From Rhodobacteraceae bacterium HLUCCA08 (GTDB lineage: Bacteria; Pseudomonadota; Alphaproteobacteria; Rhodobacterales; Rhodobacteraceae): a DNA stretch of 50,673 nt. The DNA lies in contig LJSF01000015.1 in the NCBI GenBank assembly GCA_001314655.1, positions 1 to 50,673 of the forward strand, read 5' to 3'. The notes beneath the pieces were generated by a model. The model ran no database searches. It worked only from the letters and a program-made list of their open reading frames with translations, and was not told where the DNA came from. The translations under genes were made by a program, and so were the position numbers. This document shows positions 36,687-45,761 of this stretch, piece by piece. Each line of letters starts with the position of its first letter. Position 1 is the first letter of the stretch.

Positions 36687-37406
36687 ATGGCCAGAAAACC
36701 GGGACAGAAAAAGGGCAGCAGCGGACGCGGGCAGCGGGACCTGACCGTGAAGGTCAAGACCGCGCGCGGGCGCAAGCTGTCCAGCACCCTGTGGCTGCAG
36801 CGCCAGCTGAATGACCCCTATGTCAAACGGGCCAAGGCCGACGGGTTTCGCGGCCGGGCGGCCTACAAGATTCTGGAACTGGATGACCGGTTCGGCTTTC
36901 TGGTGCCCGGCGCCCGGGTGGTGGATCTGGGCTGCGCCCCCGGCGGCTGGTGCCAGGTCGCCGTGCCGCGGGTCAATGCGCTGGGGGAAAAGGCCGGCAA
37001 GGCCCGGGGCTATGTGCTGGGGATCGACCTGCAGGAGGTCGAACCGATCGCCGGGGCCGAGCTGCACCAGCTGGATTTCCTCGACGACGGCGCCGATGAC
37101 AAGGTCAAGGCCTGGCTGGGCGGCAAGGCCGATGTGGTGATGTCGGACATGGCCGCCGCCAGTTCCGGCCACAAGCAGACCGACCATCTGCGGATCATCG
37201 CCCTGGGCGAGGCCGCGGCATATTTCGCCTTCGACGTGCTCGAAGAGGGCGGCACCTTCGTCGCCAAGGTGCTGGCCGGCGGGGCCGAGGGCGATCTGCA
37301 GAAACTGCTCAAGCAGAAATTCACCAAGGTGGTGAATGTCAAACCGCCGGCGTCGCGGTCGGATTCCTCCGAGAAATTCGTCGTGGCGACGGGGTTTCGG
37401 GGCTGA
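36687..37406 (+). CDS. rlmE: 23S rRNA 2'-O-ribose methyltransferase RlmE (FtsJ/RrmJ)
   Basis: Methylates the 2'-hydroxyl of a uridine in helix 92 of 23S rRNA (U2552 in E. coli). The 239-residue protein has a basic N-terminal tail ([18 protein letters not shown]), the substrate-binding [26 protein letters not shown]-binding DLGCAPGGW, and catalytic motifs [11 protein letters not shown] and [10 protein letters not shown], giving the K-D-K-E tetrad of RrmJ with the final glutamate in [11 protein letters not shown]. The ATG at 36687 fits the family start. Confidence 0.94.
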   Translation: MARKPGQKKGSSGRGQRDLTVKVKTARGRKLSSTLWLQRQLNDPYVKRAKADGFRGRAAYKILELDDRFGFLVPGARVVDLGCAPGGWCQVAVPRVNALGEKAGKARGYVLGIDLQEVEPIAGAELHQLDFLDDGADDKVKAWLGGKADVVMSDMAAASSGHKQTDHLRIIALGEAAAYFAFDVLEEGGTFVAKVLAGGAEGDLQKLLKQKFTKVVNVKPPASRSDSSEKFVVATGFRG

Positions 37407-37425
37407 TCCGCCCGGTCGCGGCCGG

Positions 37426-37608
37426 TCAGAGCGGCAGCAGCCCCAATTCGCGACCCGAGGGCAGGGTGGTCAGCACGCTGCCCTTGAGGGTTTCGCGGAT
37501 ATCGTAGCCATAGCCGCGCAGCCGGTGCTTCCATTCGCGGTCGGACACGCAGCGGGCGCGTTCGTCCAGCACAAAGCGCATCGCGTCGGTCTGGGTTGCG
37601 TCGGTCAT
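37426..37608 (-). CDS. Small 60-residue protein, unknown function
   Basis: A 60-residue ORF with a good ribosome site (GGAGAG 9 bases before the ATG on the minus strand). It is charged and soluble, with the sequence LDERARCVSDREWKHRLRGYGYDIRET in two parts around a single cysteine, and has no signal or membrane segment. It is convergent with rlmE. The organised amino-acid composition and the ribosome site support a real gene. I do not recognise the family; it looks like one of the small conserved hypothetical proteins of Rhodobacterales. The 242 bases upstream contain no other gene before the VPLPA gene on the opposite strand. Confidence 0.55.
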   Translation of the reverse strand: MTDATQTDAMRFVLDERARCVSDREWKHRLRGYGYDIRETLKGSVLTTLPSGRELGLLPL

Positions 37609-37850
37609 TGTCGTCTCTCCGTTACCAATACCAGTCTTCCCGTCGGCATTGTTCGGCAACGAAGATGGCAGGATTTCCGTCCGATTGTGGCGGTGCCGGG
37701 GTATTTTCCCAACCAATTCGGGCAGGTGCGGCGGCGGGTCGGGTTTTCCGGACCCGTGCCGCTGCGCCGTTGCCGGAATCGCCGACCACGGGCCTCATGG
37801 ATCCAGAGGGAAAGCAGGAGGGTCGCGGCGTTTCACGAAAGGATTTCAAA

Positions 37851-38594
37851 ATGAAACGTCTTGCAGTCATCGCGGCTTTCGCCGTTCACGCACTCGCCAC
37901 TTCCGTCCTGGCCGCACCGCTGGCACCGGGCGGGGTCGTCAATCCGGTCGGCACGACTGCCGCCGATCCGGTCCATGGCGGCGTGCAGTTTGTCATCAAT
38001 GACAGCCTGCTGGGTTTCGCGATCGACCCGATGCCGGTTACGCCGTTCACCAATGTCGGTGGCAATCTTCAGAACCGGGTTTCGGAACGGCCGTCGGGGT
38101 TTCTCACCTTCGCGCCGCGGATCCGGGATACCTACAATATCCATGGCGGCGTCTTCGCCATCGTCGGGATGCAGTTGACCGGGTTCGCCGGGTTCTCGAC
38201 CGATCTGGACTACCGCACCGATGGCCCGGGCGACAAGGGGCCGACCAGCGCATCGCGCTCGGCCGATGGCGACACGATCACCCTGCGCTATTCCGATCCG
38301 TTGCGGGTCGACAGCCTGCTTCCCGGTGTTCAGGAGGACAGCCTGTTTCCCTCGATCGCGACCGATGCCGAGGCCTTCGCCCTGACCGGCACGGCGACGA
38401 TCTTCGGTTTCGTGCTGGACGAGGACGATTTCGACCCGAATCTGGGCGTCAACCAGCCCGGCACGCTCCATTCCGTCACCATCGACGGCGTGGCGGCGCC
38501 GATTGTCGCGCCGGTGCCCTTGCCGGCCTCGGCGCTGCTGCTGTTGGCGGGGCTGGGCGGGCTGATCGTCGCCAGGCGCCGGCCCGGGGCCTGA
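37851..38594 (+). CDS. Exported VPLPA-CTERM sorting-domain protein
   Basis: A 247-residue secreted protein with an N-terminal Sec signal (MKRLAVIAAFAVHALATSVLA). A C-terminal tripartite sorting domain follows: the motif VPLPAS at about 224, a hydrophobic helix (ALLLLAGLGGLIVA) and an arginine cluster (RRRP). This is the VPLPA-CTERM class that Rhodobacterales exosortases process. The central part has no enzymatic motif that I recognise and is rich in aspartate and glycine (FVLDEDDFDPNLG), suggesting a calcium-binding or structural matrix protein. The exosortase is not in the window. It stands alone, followed by a terminator. Confidence 0.85.
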   Translation: MKRLAVIAAFAVHALATSVLAAPLAPGGVVNPVGTTAADPVHGGVQFVINDSLLGFAIDPMPVTPFTNVGGNLQNRVSERPSGFLTFAPRIRDTYNIHGGVFAIVGMQLTGFAGFSTDLDYRTDGPGDKGPTSASRSADGDTITLRYSDPLRVDSLLPGVQEDSLFPSIATDAEAFALTGTATIFGFVLDEDDFDPNLGVNQPGTLHSVTIDGVAAPIVAPVPLPASALLLLAGLGGLIVARRRPGA

Positions 38595-38602
38595 TCCGGG
38601 CG

Positions 38603-38634
38603 CCCCGCGGCGAGTTGCGTTGCCGCGGGGTGTT
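38603..38634 (+). terminator. Terminator after the VPLPA-CTERM gene
   Basis: CCCCGCGGC (38603-38611) and GCCGCGGGG (38622-38630) form a perfect 9-bp stem with a 10-base loop followed by TGTT, 9 bases after the stop codon. Confidence 0.6.
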
Positions 38635-38668
38635 GGCGAGTGTTGATCCCGGAATTCCGAAGTGAGAT

Positions 38669-38680
38669 GCAAACGTTTGC
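38669..38680. promoter_or_regulatory. GCAAACGTTTGC palindrome, probable LacI-family operator of the TRAP operon
   Basis: A perfect 12-bp palindrome lies 68 bases upstream of the dctP start. It equals the core of the enterobacterial PurR box and is typical for the LacI family, although PurR itself is not expected in alphaproteobacteria. No regulator gene adjoins this operon, and neither flanking regulator obviously matches it. Confidence 0.55.
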
Positions 38681-38748
38681 GCGCGCGGGTCCGGGGAATG
38701 GGATTCGACCGGTGGAGGTCGCTTGCGCACAACCACAGGGAGGATCGC

Positions 38749-39831
38749 ATGACCATCACTCGTCGCGCTACGCTCGGGCTTGTCGTCGGTGCCGCTGCCG
38801 TGCCGATTGTTGGTTCCCGACCGGCATCGGCCCAGACCACGATCCGCCTGACCATGGCCTCCAGCCACCCGACCGTCCTGCCCTGGACGGCCCCGCTGGA
38901 GACCGTGGTCGCGCAATCGAATGCATTGCTGGAAGAGCGCGGGTCGGGCTACCGGATCGACTGGACCGAAGCCTATGGCGGGCAGCTCTACGGCGGCGCC
39001 GACACGCTTGAGGCGATCACCCAGAACATCGCCGACAGCGGCTGGATCGGGGCGCTGTTCGAACCCTCGGCCCTGCCGCTGCAGAACATCATGTATTCGA
39101 CGCCCTTCGTCACCTCGACCGTGCAGCAGGCGCTGGACACGATGAACACGCTCAACCGCGGCGAACAGGCGATGATCGACGAATGGTCGCGCCATGACAT
39201 CATGTTCTTCGGCTCGTCGGTGTCGGACGGCTACAGCCTGTTCCTGAAAGAGCCGATGGACAACATCGCCGATATCGCCGGGCGCAAGATCCTGGGCGCC
39301 GCCGCGACGGCCTCGTATATCGAGCCGCTGGGGGCGAGGCTGGTGCCGGGCAACCTGCCGGAATATTATTCGCAGCTTCAGACCGGGGTCGGCGACGGCG
39401 TGCTGCTGGTCGGCACCGGGGCCTATCCGCTGAAACTGCACGAGGTCGCGCCCCATGCGGTGCGCGTCGATACCGGCCCGCTGACCTTCGGCGGTCTGGG
39501 CATGAACAAGTCGATCTTCGACAGCCTGCCGCAAGAGGTGCAGGAGGTGATGATCGACATGGGCGCGGTCTATTCGGGGCAGAATGCCGACATGATCGCC
39601 CAGCGCGAAAGCGCCGCCTGGGAGGGGATGGCGGCCGCGGGCGCCACGATCCGCGAGATGCCGCTTGAGGAAAAGCAGCAATGGGCCGATGCGCTGCCCG
39701 ACCTGGGCAGGATCTGGGTCGAACAGAACGAGGCCAACGGCGTGCCGGCGCGCGACATCATGGCCAAGTTCATGTCCACGGTGCGCGACGCCGGGGCCGA
39801 GCCGCTGCGCGACTGGGCGGCCAACATCTGA
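38749..39831 (+). CDS. TRAP transporter substrate-binding protein (DctP family)
   Basis: Periplasmic binding protein of a tripartite ATP-independent transporter. The 360-residue precursor starts MTITRRATLGLVVGAAAVP, a twin-arginine-like signal ending near PASA-QTT. The mature part is DctP-like (IRLTMASSHPTVLPW, GQLYGGADTLEAITQNIADSGW, with the family arginine region in DIAGRKILGA). The ATG is set by AGGGAGGA. The substrate is unknown; the neighbouring deaminase-type amidohydrolase suggests a nitrogen compound. A long GC hairpin follows its stop before the permease gene. Confidence 0.88.
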   Translation: MTITRRATLGLVVGAAAVPIVGSRPASAQTTIRLTMASSHPTVLPWTAPLETVVAQSNALLEERGSGYRIDWTEAYGGQLYGGADTLEAITQNIADSGWIGALFEPSALPLQNIMYSTPFVTSTVQQALDTMNTLNRGEQAMIDEWSRHDIMFFGSSVSDGYSLFLKEPMDNIADIAGRKILGAAATASYIEPLGARLVPGNLPEYYSQLQTGVGDGVLLVGTGAYPLKLHEVAPHAVRVDTGPLTFGGLGMNKSIFDSLPQEVQEVMIDMGAVYSGQNADMIAQRESAAWEGMAAAGATIREMPLEEKQQWADALPDLGRIWVEQNEANGVPARDIMAKFMSTVRDAGAEPLRDWAANI

Positions 39832-39849
39832 TCGCCGGACGGGCAACCG

Positions 39850-39880
39850 CGCCCCGGGCCGATCGTTCCGGCCCGGGGCG
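39850..39880 (+). promoter_or_regulatory. Intercistronic hairpin after dctP
   Basis: CGCCCCGGGCC (39850-39860) pairs perfectly with GGCCCGGGGCG (39870-39880) around a 9-base loop. It lies between the binding-protein and permease genes, as in the agl and frc operons. Confidence 0.68.
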
Positions 39881-39919
39881 GTCCGGTCGTCCCGGGGTGA
39901 CCGATCAAGGGGCGGGGCA

Positions 39920-41859
39920 GTGCAGGCAGGCCAGGCTTTGACCGCGGAAGGGTCCGGCGGCGCGGCGATCGACCGCGGTCTGGCCGTGCTGTCGGCGATC
40001 AGCGCCGCATTGGCGTCACTGATCATCGTGTCGATGATGCTGTTGATCTGCGCCGACATCGCGACCCGCAACCTGCTTTCGGTGCCGATCCACGGCGTGA
40101 CCGATTACGTGTCCTACGCCATCGTCGCCTGCGTCTATCTGCAACTGGGCCTGACCGTGCGCCATGACCGCCTGGTGCGGGCCAGCTTTCTGTCCGATTG
40201 GCTGGAGCAGCGCCGCCCGGGGGCGATGCTGCTGCTCCAGACCGTGTTTTCCCTGGCCGCGGTGGCGATCATGGCGCTGGCCGCGCGCTATCGTGGCAGG
40301 ATTTCCTGGGCGCCTGGCGGGATGGCGAATACCTGGGCTCGGCGGCCACGGTGCAATTGCCGACCTGGCCGTTCAAACTGGCGGTGGCCTGCGCCAGCGT
40401 CCTGATCCTGGCCGAGCTTCTGGCACGGCTGCTGCGCGACTACCGGGCGCAGGCCGGGTCGGCGCCGGCGACCCGCGCGGCGACCTTGCTGATCGGGGTC
40501 GGGCTGGTCGTCGGCGCGGTGCTGGCGGCGCAGGGCCTGGCCGGCATGGGGCTGGACCGGATGGCGATCGGCATCGCGGCTCTGGTGGCGCTTCTGGTGC
40601 TGATCGGGCTGGGCATGCCGGTGGTCTTTGCGCTGCTGATCACCTCGTTCCTGGGCATCTGGCTGGTGCGCGACAACCTGCCGGTGGCGATCAATTCGGT
40701 CGGGTTGTCGGCCAGCGGCGCGGTCCGCAAGATCGAGTTCGGGGTGATCCCGCTGTTCGTGCTGATGGGCCTGCTGCTGGACAAGGCCGGGGTCGGGCGC
40801 GATGCGTTCCAGATCGTCGCCGTGCTGATGCGCCGGATCGCCGGGGGCCTGGGCGTGGCGACGGTGGGGGCGAACGCGATCTTCGCCTCGATCACCGGAT
40901 CGTCGATCGCCTCGGCCACGGTGTTTTCGCGCATCGCGGTGCCGCCGATGATGGACTCGGGCTATTCGCGGAAATTCTCTCTGGGCATCGTGGCGGGCAG
41001 TTCGGTGCTGGGCATGCTGATCCCGCCCAGCCTGCTGATGATCGTCTACGGGCTGCTGGCCGAAGTCTCGATCGGGGACCTGTTCCTTGCCGGGATCATT
41101 CCGGGGCTGCTGCTGGCCACCTGTTTCGGGGTGCTGATCATGGGCCTGGTCCGGTTCCGGCCCGGTTTTACCGGGCGGACGCGGCCGGATTTCCAGCCCG
41201 AGGACCTGAGTGCGCGCGGCATCGCGCGCGGCCTGGCGCCGGTGCTGTTCGTGGTCGCCGTGGTCATGGGCGGCATCTATGGCGGCTTTTTCTCGGCGAC
41301 CGAGGCGGGGGCGGCGGGCGCGTTGGGGGCGCTGATCGTGGCGCTGCTGCGCCGGTCGCTGAGCTGGGCCGACCTGCGGCAGCTTGTGCTCGAGACCGGG
41401 GCGATCAGCGCCGGGCTGCTGATGCTGATGATCGCGGCCAATGTCTATGGCCGGATGCTGGCGATGAGCACGATCCCGATGCAGGCCGCCGACATGATCC
41501 AGGCGATGGATCTGACCCTGGTCGGTCTGGTCCTGCTTTATGCGGCGATCGTGGTGGTGCTGGGCATGATCCTCGATTCCGTGTCGATCATGCTGATCAT
41601 GCTGCCGATCGTCTTGCCGGTGGTCATGGCGCTGGAGGGCGATCCGATCTGGTTCGGCATCGTCACCGTGATCGCCATCGAGATCGGCCTGCTGACGCCG
41701 CCCTTCGGGCTGAGCGTCTATGTCGTCAAGGCCTCGCTGCCCGAGGGGTTCGCACCCCTGGGCGAAATCTTTGCCGCCGCCGCGCCCTTCGTCATCGTCA
41801 TGGCGCTGGTGACGCTGACCCTGATCCTGGTGCCGTGGCTGACCACGGCGCTGTTGTGA
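39920..41859 (+). pseudogene. Fused TRAP permease DctQM interrupted by a frameshift
   Basis: The first frame (GTG 39920 to about 40291) encodes three DctQ-like helices (SLIIVSMMLLICADIATRN, a DYVSYAIVACVYLQLGL region, LLLQTVFSLAAVAIMALAARY). It then degenerates and stops near 40405. The missing DctQ helix continues in the other frame from about 40294 (WQDFLGAWRDGEYLG). It runs through a linking helix (TLLIGVGLVVGAVLAAQGL) straight into a 12-helix DctM domain ending at 41859. One base lost near 40292 explains the switch. The intact protein would be about 646 residues, a QM fusion. DctM alone could start at an internal ATG (40546). A sequencing error cannot be excluded. Confidence 0.8.
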
Positions 41860-41887
41860 CCCGCATATTGCAAGCAAAGGAGCGGCC

Positions 41888-43258
41888 ATGTCCAGGACCC
41901 TGATCAGGAACGGAACCGTGCTGACGCTGGAACCCGGCAGCGCGCCGCTGCGCGCCGATGTGCTGATCGAGAACGACCGGATCGCCGCGATCGGTCCGGA
42001 CCTGGAGGCGGGCGAGGGCGCGCAGGTGCTGGATGCGTCGCGGATGATCGTGATGCCGGGCTTCGTCAATGCCCATATCCATACCCGGCAGACCGGGCTG
42101 CGCGGCCTGGCCACCGATTGGACCGGCACCAGTTACTTTCGCGCGATGCATGCCGGGCTGGCGAATTTCTTTACCCCCGAGGATATCCGCATCGCCAACC
42201 TCATGGGCGCGATCAACCAGATCAACAACGGTGTCACGACCATGGTCGACTGGCACCACAACAACCCCACGCCGGACCATTCCGACGCCGCCATCGACGG
42301 GCTGGAAGGGGCCGGCATCCGCGCGGTGTTCCTGCATGGCTCGGCCAAGCCGGATCCCAAGCCGGGGCAGAAGCATTTCTCGGAAATCCCGATGTCGCGG
42401 GACGAGGTGGCGCGGCTGCGCAGGGGGCGGCTGTCCGGCGATGACGCGCTGGTGACGATGGGCCTGGCGATCCTCGGCCCGCAGATGTCGGTCGAAGAGG
42501 TGACGCTGGCCGACCTGACATTGGCGAAGGATCATGACCTGGTGGTGTCGCTGCACCATTCGATGGCCAGGATGGCCGCGCCCGGGGGCTATGTCGCGGC
42601 CGCGAAGGCGGGGCTGATCGACCGGCGGCTGAACATCGTCCATGCCAACGAGATGACCGATCGCGACCTGGACGTGGTGCTGGACAACGGCGCGACCTTC
42701 ACGGTGACGGCCGAGATCGAGATGCAGATCTGCTATGGCGACATGATCAGCGGGCGGCTGCAGGCGCGCGGGGTGCCGTTCTCGATCGGGACCGATATCG
42801 AAAGCGCCTATGCCCCCGACATGATCGCCTGCGCGCGGATGACATTGCAGGCCGAGCGCCACCTGACCAGCCTGCGGATGCAGGCCGAAACCGGCGAACG
42901 GCCGCATCCGATCCCGCTGGGGGTGCGCGCGGCGCTGGACTGGGCGACGATCGAGGGCGCGCGGTCCTTCCGGCTGGAGGACAAGGTCGGCACGCTGGCC
43001 CCCGGCAAGCAGGCCGACATCATCCTGATCCGGGCCGATGACCTGAACCTGTCGGGCGCCTTCGATCCCTACAACGCGGTGCTGGGCTTTGCCCATCCGG
43101 GCAATGTCGACACGGTGATCGTGGCCGGCACGCTGCGCAAGCAGGGCAGGCGGATGCTGCGCGACGACATCCCGGCCCTGCAAGAGGCCCTGGCGGCCTC
43201 GGGCCAGCGCATCTTTCGCGAATTCAAGGCCAAGGCGGCGACGGCGGACTTCGCCTGA
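41888..43258 (+). CDS. Amidohydrolase of the ATZ/TRZ (deaminase/chlorohydrolase) family
   Basis: A 456-residue cytoplasmic metal-dependent hydrolase. The barrel begins after LIRNGTVLTLEPG with the metal motif HIH in FVNAHIHTRQTGLRG. A middle histidine lies in VSLHHSMARM, HANEM follows, and the metal aspartate is in SIGTDIESAYAPDM. The C-terminal composite sandwich ends GTLAPGKQADIILI. Relatives deaminate or dechlorinate triazines, guanine, cytosine or S-adenosylhomocysteine; the substrate here is unknown. It is the last gene of the TRAP unit, so it probably acts on the imported compound. Confidence 0.85.
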   Translation: MSRTLIRNGTVLTLEPGSAPLRADVLIENDRIAAIGPDLEAGEGAQVLDASRMIVMPGFVNAHIHTRQTGLRGLATDWTGTSYFRAMHAGLANFFTPEDIRIANLMGAINQINNGVTTMVDWHHNNPTPDHSDAAIDGLEGAGIRAVFLHGSAKPDPKPGQKHFSEIPMSRDEVARLRRGRLSGDDALVTMGLAILGPQMSVEEVTLADLTLAKDHDLVVSLHHSMARMAAPGGYVAAAKAGLIDRRLNIVHANEMTDRDLDVVLDNGATFTVTAEIEMQICYGDMISGRLQARGVPFSIGTDIESAYAPDMIACARMTLQAERHLTSLRMQAETGERPHPIPLGVRAALDWATIEGARSFRLEDKVGTLAPGKQADIILIRADDLNLSGAFDPYNAVLGFAHPGNVDTVIVAGTLRKQGRRMLRDDIPALQEALAASGQRIFREFKAKAATADFA

Positions 43259-43292
43259 TTGCCCGGGGCAGGGCGGCCGGGGCGGCGACGGC

Positions 43293-44471
43293 TCACAGCA
43301 TGAACTGGCTGCCGATCGGCCGGGCGGCGGCGCCGATCGCGCGGGCCTTGGCGCCGATGCTGCCGGCCTCGATCCGCGGGGTGATCAGGCCGCGCGTGTC
43401 CTGGGTCTTGACGTAGCGCCGGACGCGTTCGACCAGGTTGTCGCGGATGTCGGGGGGGAAGGCCCCGTCGATCAGGATCGCCTCGAAATCGATCACCGAA
43501 CAGACCGAGAGCGCCGCCTTGGCAAGCTCCTGCGAGGTCTGACCAAGCCAGGGATCGACATAGCGCGACAGGGTGCTCCAGCTTTCGGGGTCGGTCCACA
43601 ATTGCCGCGGGTCCAGGTCGACCTCGCTCAGCCGGGTTTCAAGCTGGCGGATCGACGCCATGTCGACCAATTGCATGCTTTCGCCGTTCGGCCCGATGCT
43701 GCGCATCGACCCCAGCGCCCCGGCATTGCCCTGCCGTCCCTCGTAGACCGTGTTGTCAAGCACGATCCCGCCGCCGATATAGGCGCCGATGAAGAAATAG
43801 GCGTAATCCTCGAATTCCCGGCCCCGTCCATAGGTGTGCTCGGCCTGGCAGGCCGCGGTCGCATCGTTGAGCACGAAGACCGGAATGCCGGTCAGGTCAT
43901 GGAGCGTGCCGGGCAGGTCGATGGAGCGGCATCGGGCGAAATCCGACGGGAGGTCGTGGTCCCGGTTCGACCGGTTCCAGATCTCGAAGGACACCGCGAC
44001 CCCAAGCCCGCAGACGCGCTTGGCCTGGTCTGCGCTCAGCCCGGCGGTGATCTCGGCGATGCCGTCCTGGACGAAGGCGAAGATGTCGGCGGGCAGGGGC
44101 TGCGCATAGCTGCTGTTGCGCGTGTGGCGCAGCTCGCCGGTCAGGTCGATCAGCGCCAGTTCGGCCGAGCGGCGCCCGATCTTGAGGCCGAAGGAAAAGG
44201 CGCCATCGGCATGCAGCAGCATCGGTGTCGACGGTTTGCCGACCTTGCCGCGCACCGGTTCGCCGCGCCGGACGATGGCCTCGGCCTCGAGCCTCCGCAG
44301 GATGCTGGAAACGGTCGGCGGCGACAGGCCGGCGCGTTTGGCCAGATCGCTGGCCGGCAATCCGCCATGGCGCTGGATCAGCGACAGCAACAGCCGTTCG
44401 TTGTGATCCCGAACGCCGCGCTGGCTCAATCCCGTGCTGATCGATCTGACGAGCCCGTCATCCATGCGCAC
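43293..44471 (-). CDS. ROK-family transcriptional regulator next to frcBCA
   Basis: A 392-residue ROK regulator of the NagC/XylR type. The N-terminal winged helix (about 20-85: LPASDLAKRAGLSPPTVSSILRRLE) is followed by a sugar-kinase-like effector domain (GLKIGRRSAELALIDL, FVLNDATAACQAE, FIGAYIGGGIVLDN, GNAGALGSM). The zinc-binding CxCGxxGC motif of many ROK proteins is not present. I chose the GTG at 44471 because GGAGGAG lies 10 bases upstream; the ATG six bases later would be 16 away. Divergent placement from the frc transporter, as frcR in rhizobia, suggests that it controls that operon. Confidence 0.82.
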   Translation of the reverse strand: MRMDDGLVRSISTGLSQRGVRDHNERLLLSLIQRHGGLPASDLAKRAGLSPPTVSSILRRLEAEAIVRRGEPVRGKVGKPSTPMLLHADGAFSFGLKIGRRSAELALIDLTGELRHTRNSSYAQPLPADIFAFVQDGIAEITAGLSADQAKRVCGLGVAVSFEIWNRSNRDHDLPSDFARCRSIDLPGTLHDLTGIPVFVLNDATAACQAEHTYGRGREFEDYAYFFIGAYIGGGIVLDNTVYEGRQGNAGALGSMRSIGPNGESMQLVDMASIRQLETRLSEVDLDPRQLWTDPESWSTLSRYVDPWLGQTSQELAKAALSVCSVIDFEAILIDGAFPPDIRDNLVERVRRYVKTQDTRGLITPRIEAGSIGAKARAIGAAARPIGSQFML

Positions 44472-44506
44472 AGTCTTATGTCTCCTCCGGGGGCGATCCT
44501 AGCTGA

Positions 44507-44543
44507 TTCCTTTTAATAAGGAAACTTAACTAATAAATTGACA
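44507..44543. promoter_or_regulatory. AT-rich control region of frcBCA with palindrome and -35
   Basis: TTCCTT-TTAAT-AAGGAA at 44507-44523 is a perfect 6-5-6 inverted repeat in a strikingly AT-rich patch between the ROK gene and frcB. TTGACA follows at 44538-44543; no good -10 is visible 17-18 bases later. The palindrome is a candidate ROK regulator site. Confidence 0.5.
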
Positions 44544-44642
44544 GGGATGTCCGAATCGTGGCTGTTGAAGACGAACGGCGGGGTAGGCCGCCGTCGAAAA
44601 CGCAGAGTGGAGGCTCTGCCAAGACACGTCTGGGAGGACACC

Positions 44643-45662
44643 ATGAAAAAGCTACTGACCGGGTCGGCTCTGGCCCTGATCGCAACTGCTGGCACCGCCT
44701 ATGCGGCCGGCCACGGTGTTTCGGCCTGCCTGATCACCAAGACCGATACCAACCCGTTCTTCGTCAAGATGCGCGAAGGCGCCGAGGCGAAGGCGGACGA
44801 GCTCGGGATCACGCTGAATTCCTATGCCGGCCAGATCGACGGCGACAACGAAGCCCAGGTCGCCGCGATCGAGGCCTGTATCGCCAACGGTGCCTCGGGC
44901 ATCCTGATCACCGCCTCCGACACCGCCGCGATCGTGCCCTCGGTCGAGGAAGCGCGCGCCGCGGGCCTGCTGGTCATCGCGCTGGACACCCCGCTTGACC
45001 CGATCGACGCGGCCGACGCGACCTTCGCCACCGACAATTTCCTGGCCGGCGAACTGATCGGTCAATGGGCCGCCGGCGCGCTGGGCGCGGAGGCTGCGAA
45101 CGCCAGGATCGCCATGCTCGACCTGGCCATCAGCCAGCCCACCGTCGACGTTCTGCGCGACCAGGGGTTCCTGACCGGTTTCGGCATCGACGTGGTCGAT
45201 CCGAACATTTGGGGCGACGAGACCGACGAGCGGATCATCTGCAACGAGGTGACGGCCGGCAACGAAGAGGGCGGCCGCACCGCGATGGAGACCTGCCTTG
45301 CCGCCGATCCGGACATCAACCTGGTCTACACGATCAACGAACCGGCTGCCGCCGGGGCCTATGAGGCGCTGGTCGCCGTCGGTCGCCAGGATGACGTGAT
45401 GATCGTGTCGGTCGATGGCGGCTGCCCCGGCGTGGCCGATGTCGCCGACGGGGTGATCGGCGCGACCTCGCAGCAATATCCGCTGCTGATGGCCTCGCTC
45501 GGGATCGAGGCGATCGCCGCCTATGCCGCCGATGGCACCCTGCCGGAAAACACCCCGGGCAAGGAGTTCTTCGATACCGGCGTCGCGCTGGTGACGGACA
45601 ATCCGGTTGACGGTGTCGACAGCATTTCCGTCGACGAAGGCGCCAACCTGTGCTGGGGTTGA
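44643..45662 (+). CDS. frcB: Fructose-type ABC transporter, substrate-binding protein
   Basis: Periplasmic sugar-binding protein of the ribose/fructose (type I, family 2) class. The 339-residue precursor has a Sec signal ([22 protein letters not shown]) and a mature part typical of FrcB. The ligand regions read [62 protein letters not shown] and VDGGCPGV. The start follows GGGAGGA. Relatives bind fructose, and some also mannose and ribose. A long hairpin follows its stop before frcC. Confidence 0.87.
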   Translation: MKKLLTGSALALIATAGTAYAAGHGVSACLITKTDTNPFFVKMREGAEAKADELGITLNSYAGQIDGDNEAQVAAIEACIANGASGILITASDTAAIVPSVEEARAAGLLVIALDTPLDPIDAADATFATDNFLAGELIGQWAAGALGAEAANARIAMLDLAISQPTVDVLRDQGFLTGFGIDVVDPNIWGDETDERIICNEVTAGNEEGGRTAMETCLAADPDINLVYTINEPAAAGAYEALVAVGRQDDVMIVSVDGGCPGVADVADGVIGATSQQYPLLMASLGIEAIAAYAADGTLPENTPGKEFFDTGVALVTDNPVDGVDSISVDEGANLCWG

Positions 45663-45692
45663 TCTGAACCGGCACTGACGCACAGGCAGTTC

Positions 45693-45724
45693 CGCGAAGG
45701 GCGGGCCATGGTCCGCCCTTCGCG
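45693..45724 (+). promoter_or_regulatory. Intercistronic hairpin after frcB
   Basis: CGCGAAGGGCGG (45693-45704) pairs perfectly with CCGCCCTTCGCG (45713-45724) around an 8-base loop. It stands between the binding-protein and permease genes, like the hairpins after aglE and dctP. Confidence 0.7.
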
Positions 45725-45761
45725 CAGACGCATCCGGCATGCGTGTTTCTTGGGGGGCTCC

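Noticed and set aside
40561-41859. DctM as a separate intact gene starting at an internal ATG
   Set aside because: The frame is open and homologous upstream of any such start, with the fourth DctQ helix and a linker helix in frame. A fused gene with one frameshift fits better, although internal initiation remains possible.
38749-43258. Assignment of the TRAP/amidohydrolase operon to a named substrate
   Set aside because: Motifs identify only the families; the PurR-like box is suggestive but not enough to name guanine, cytosine or another compound.
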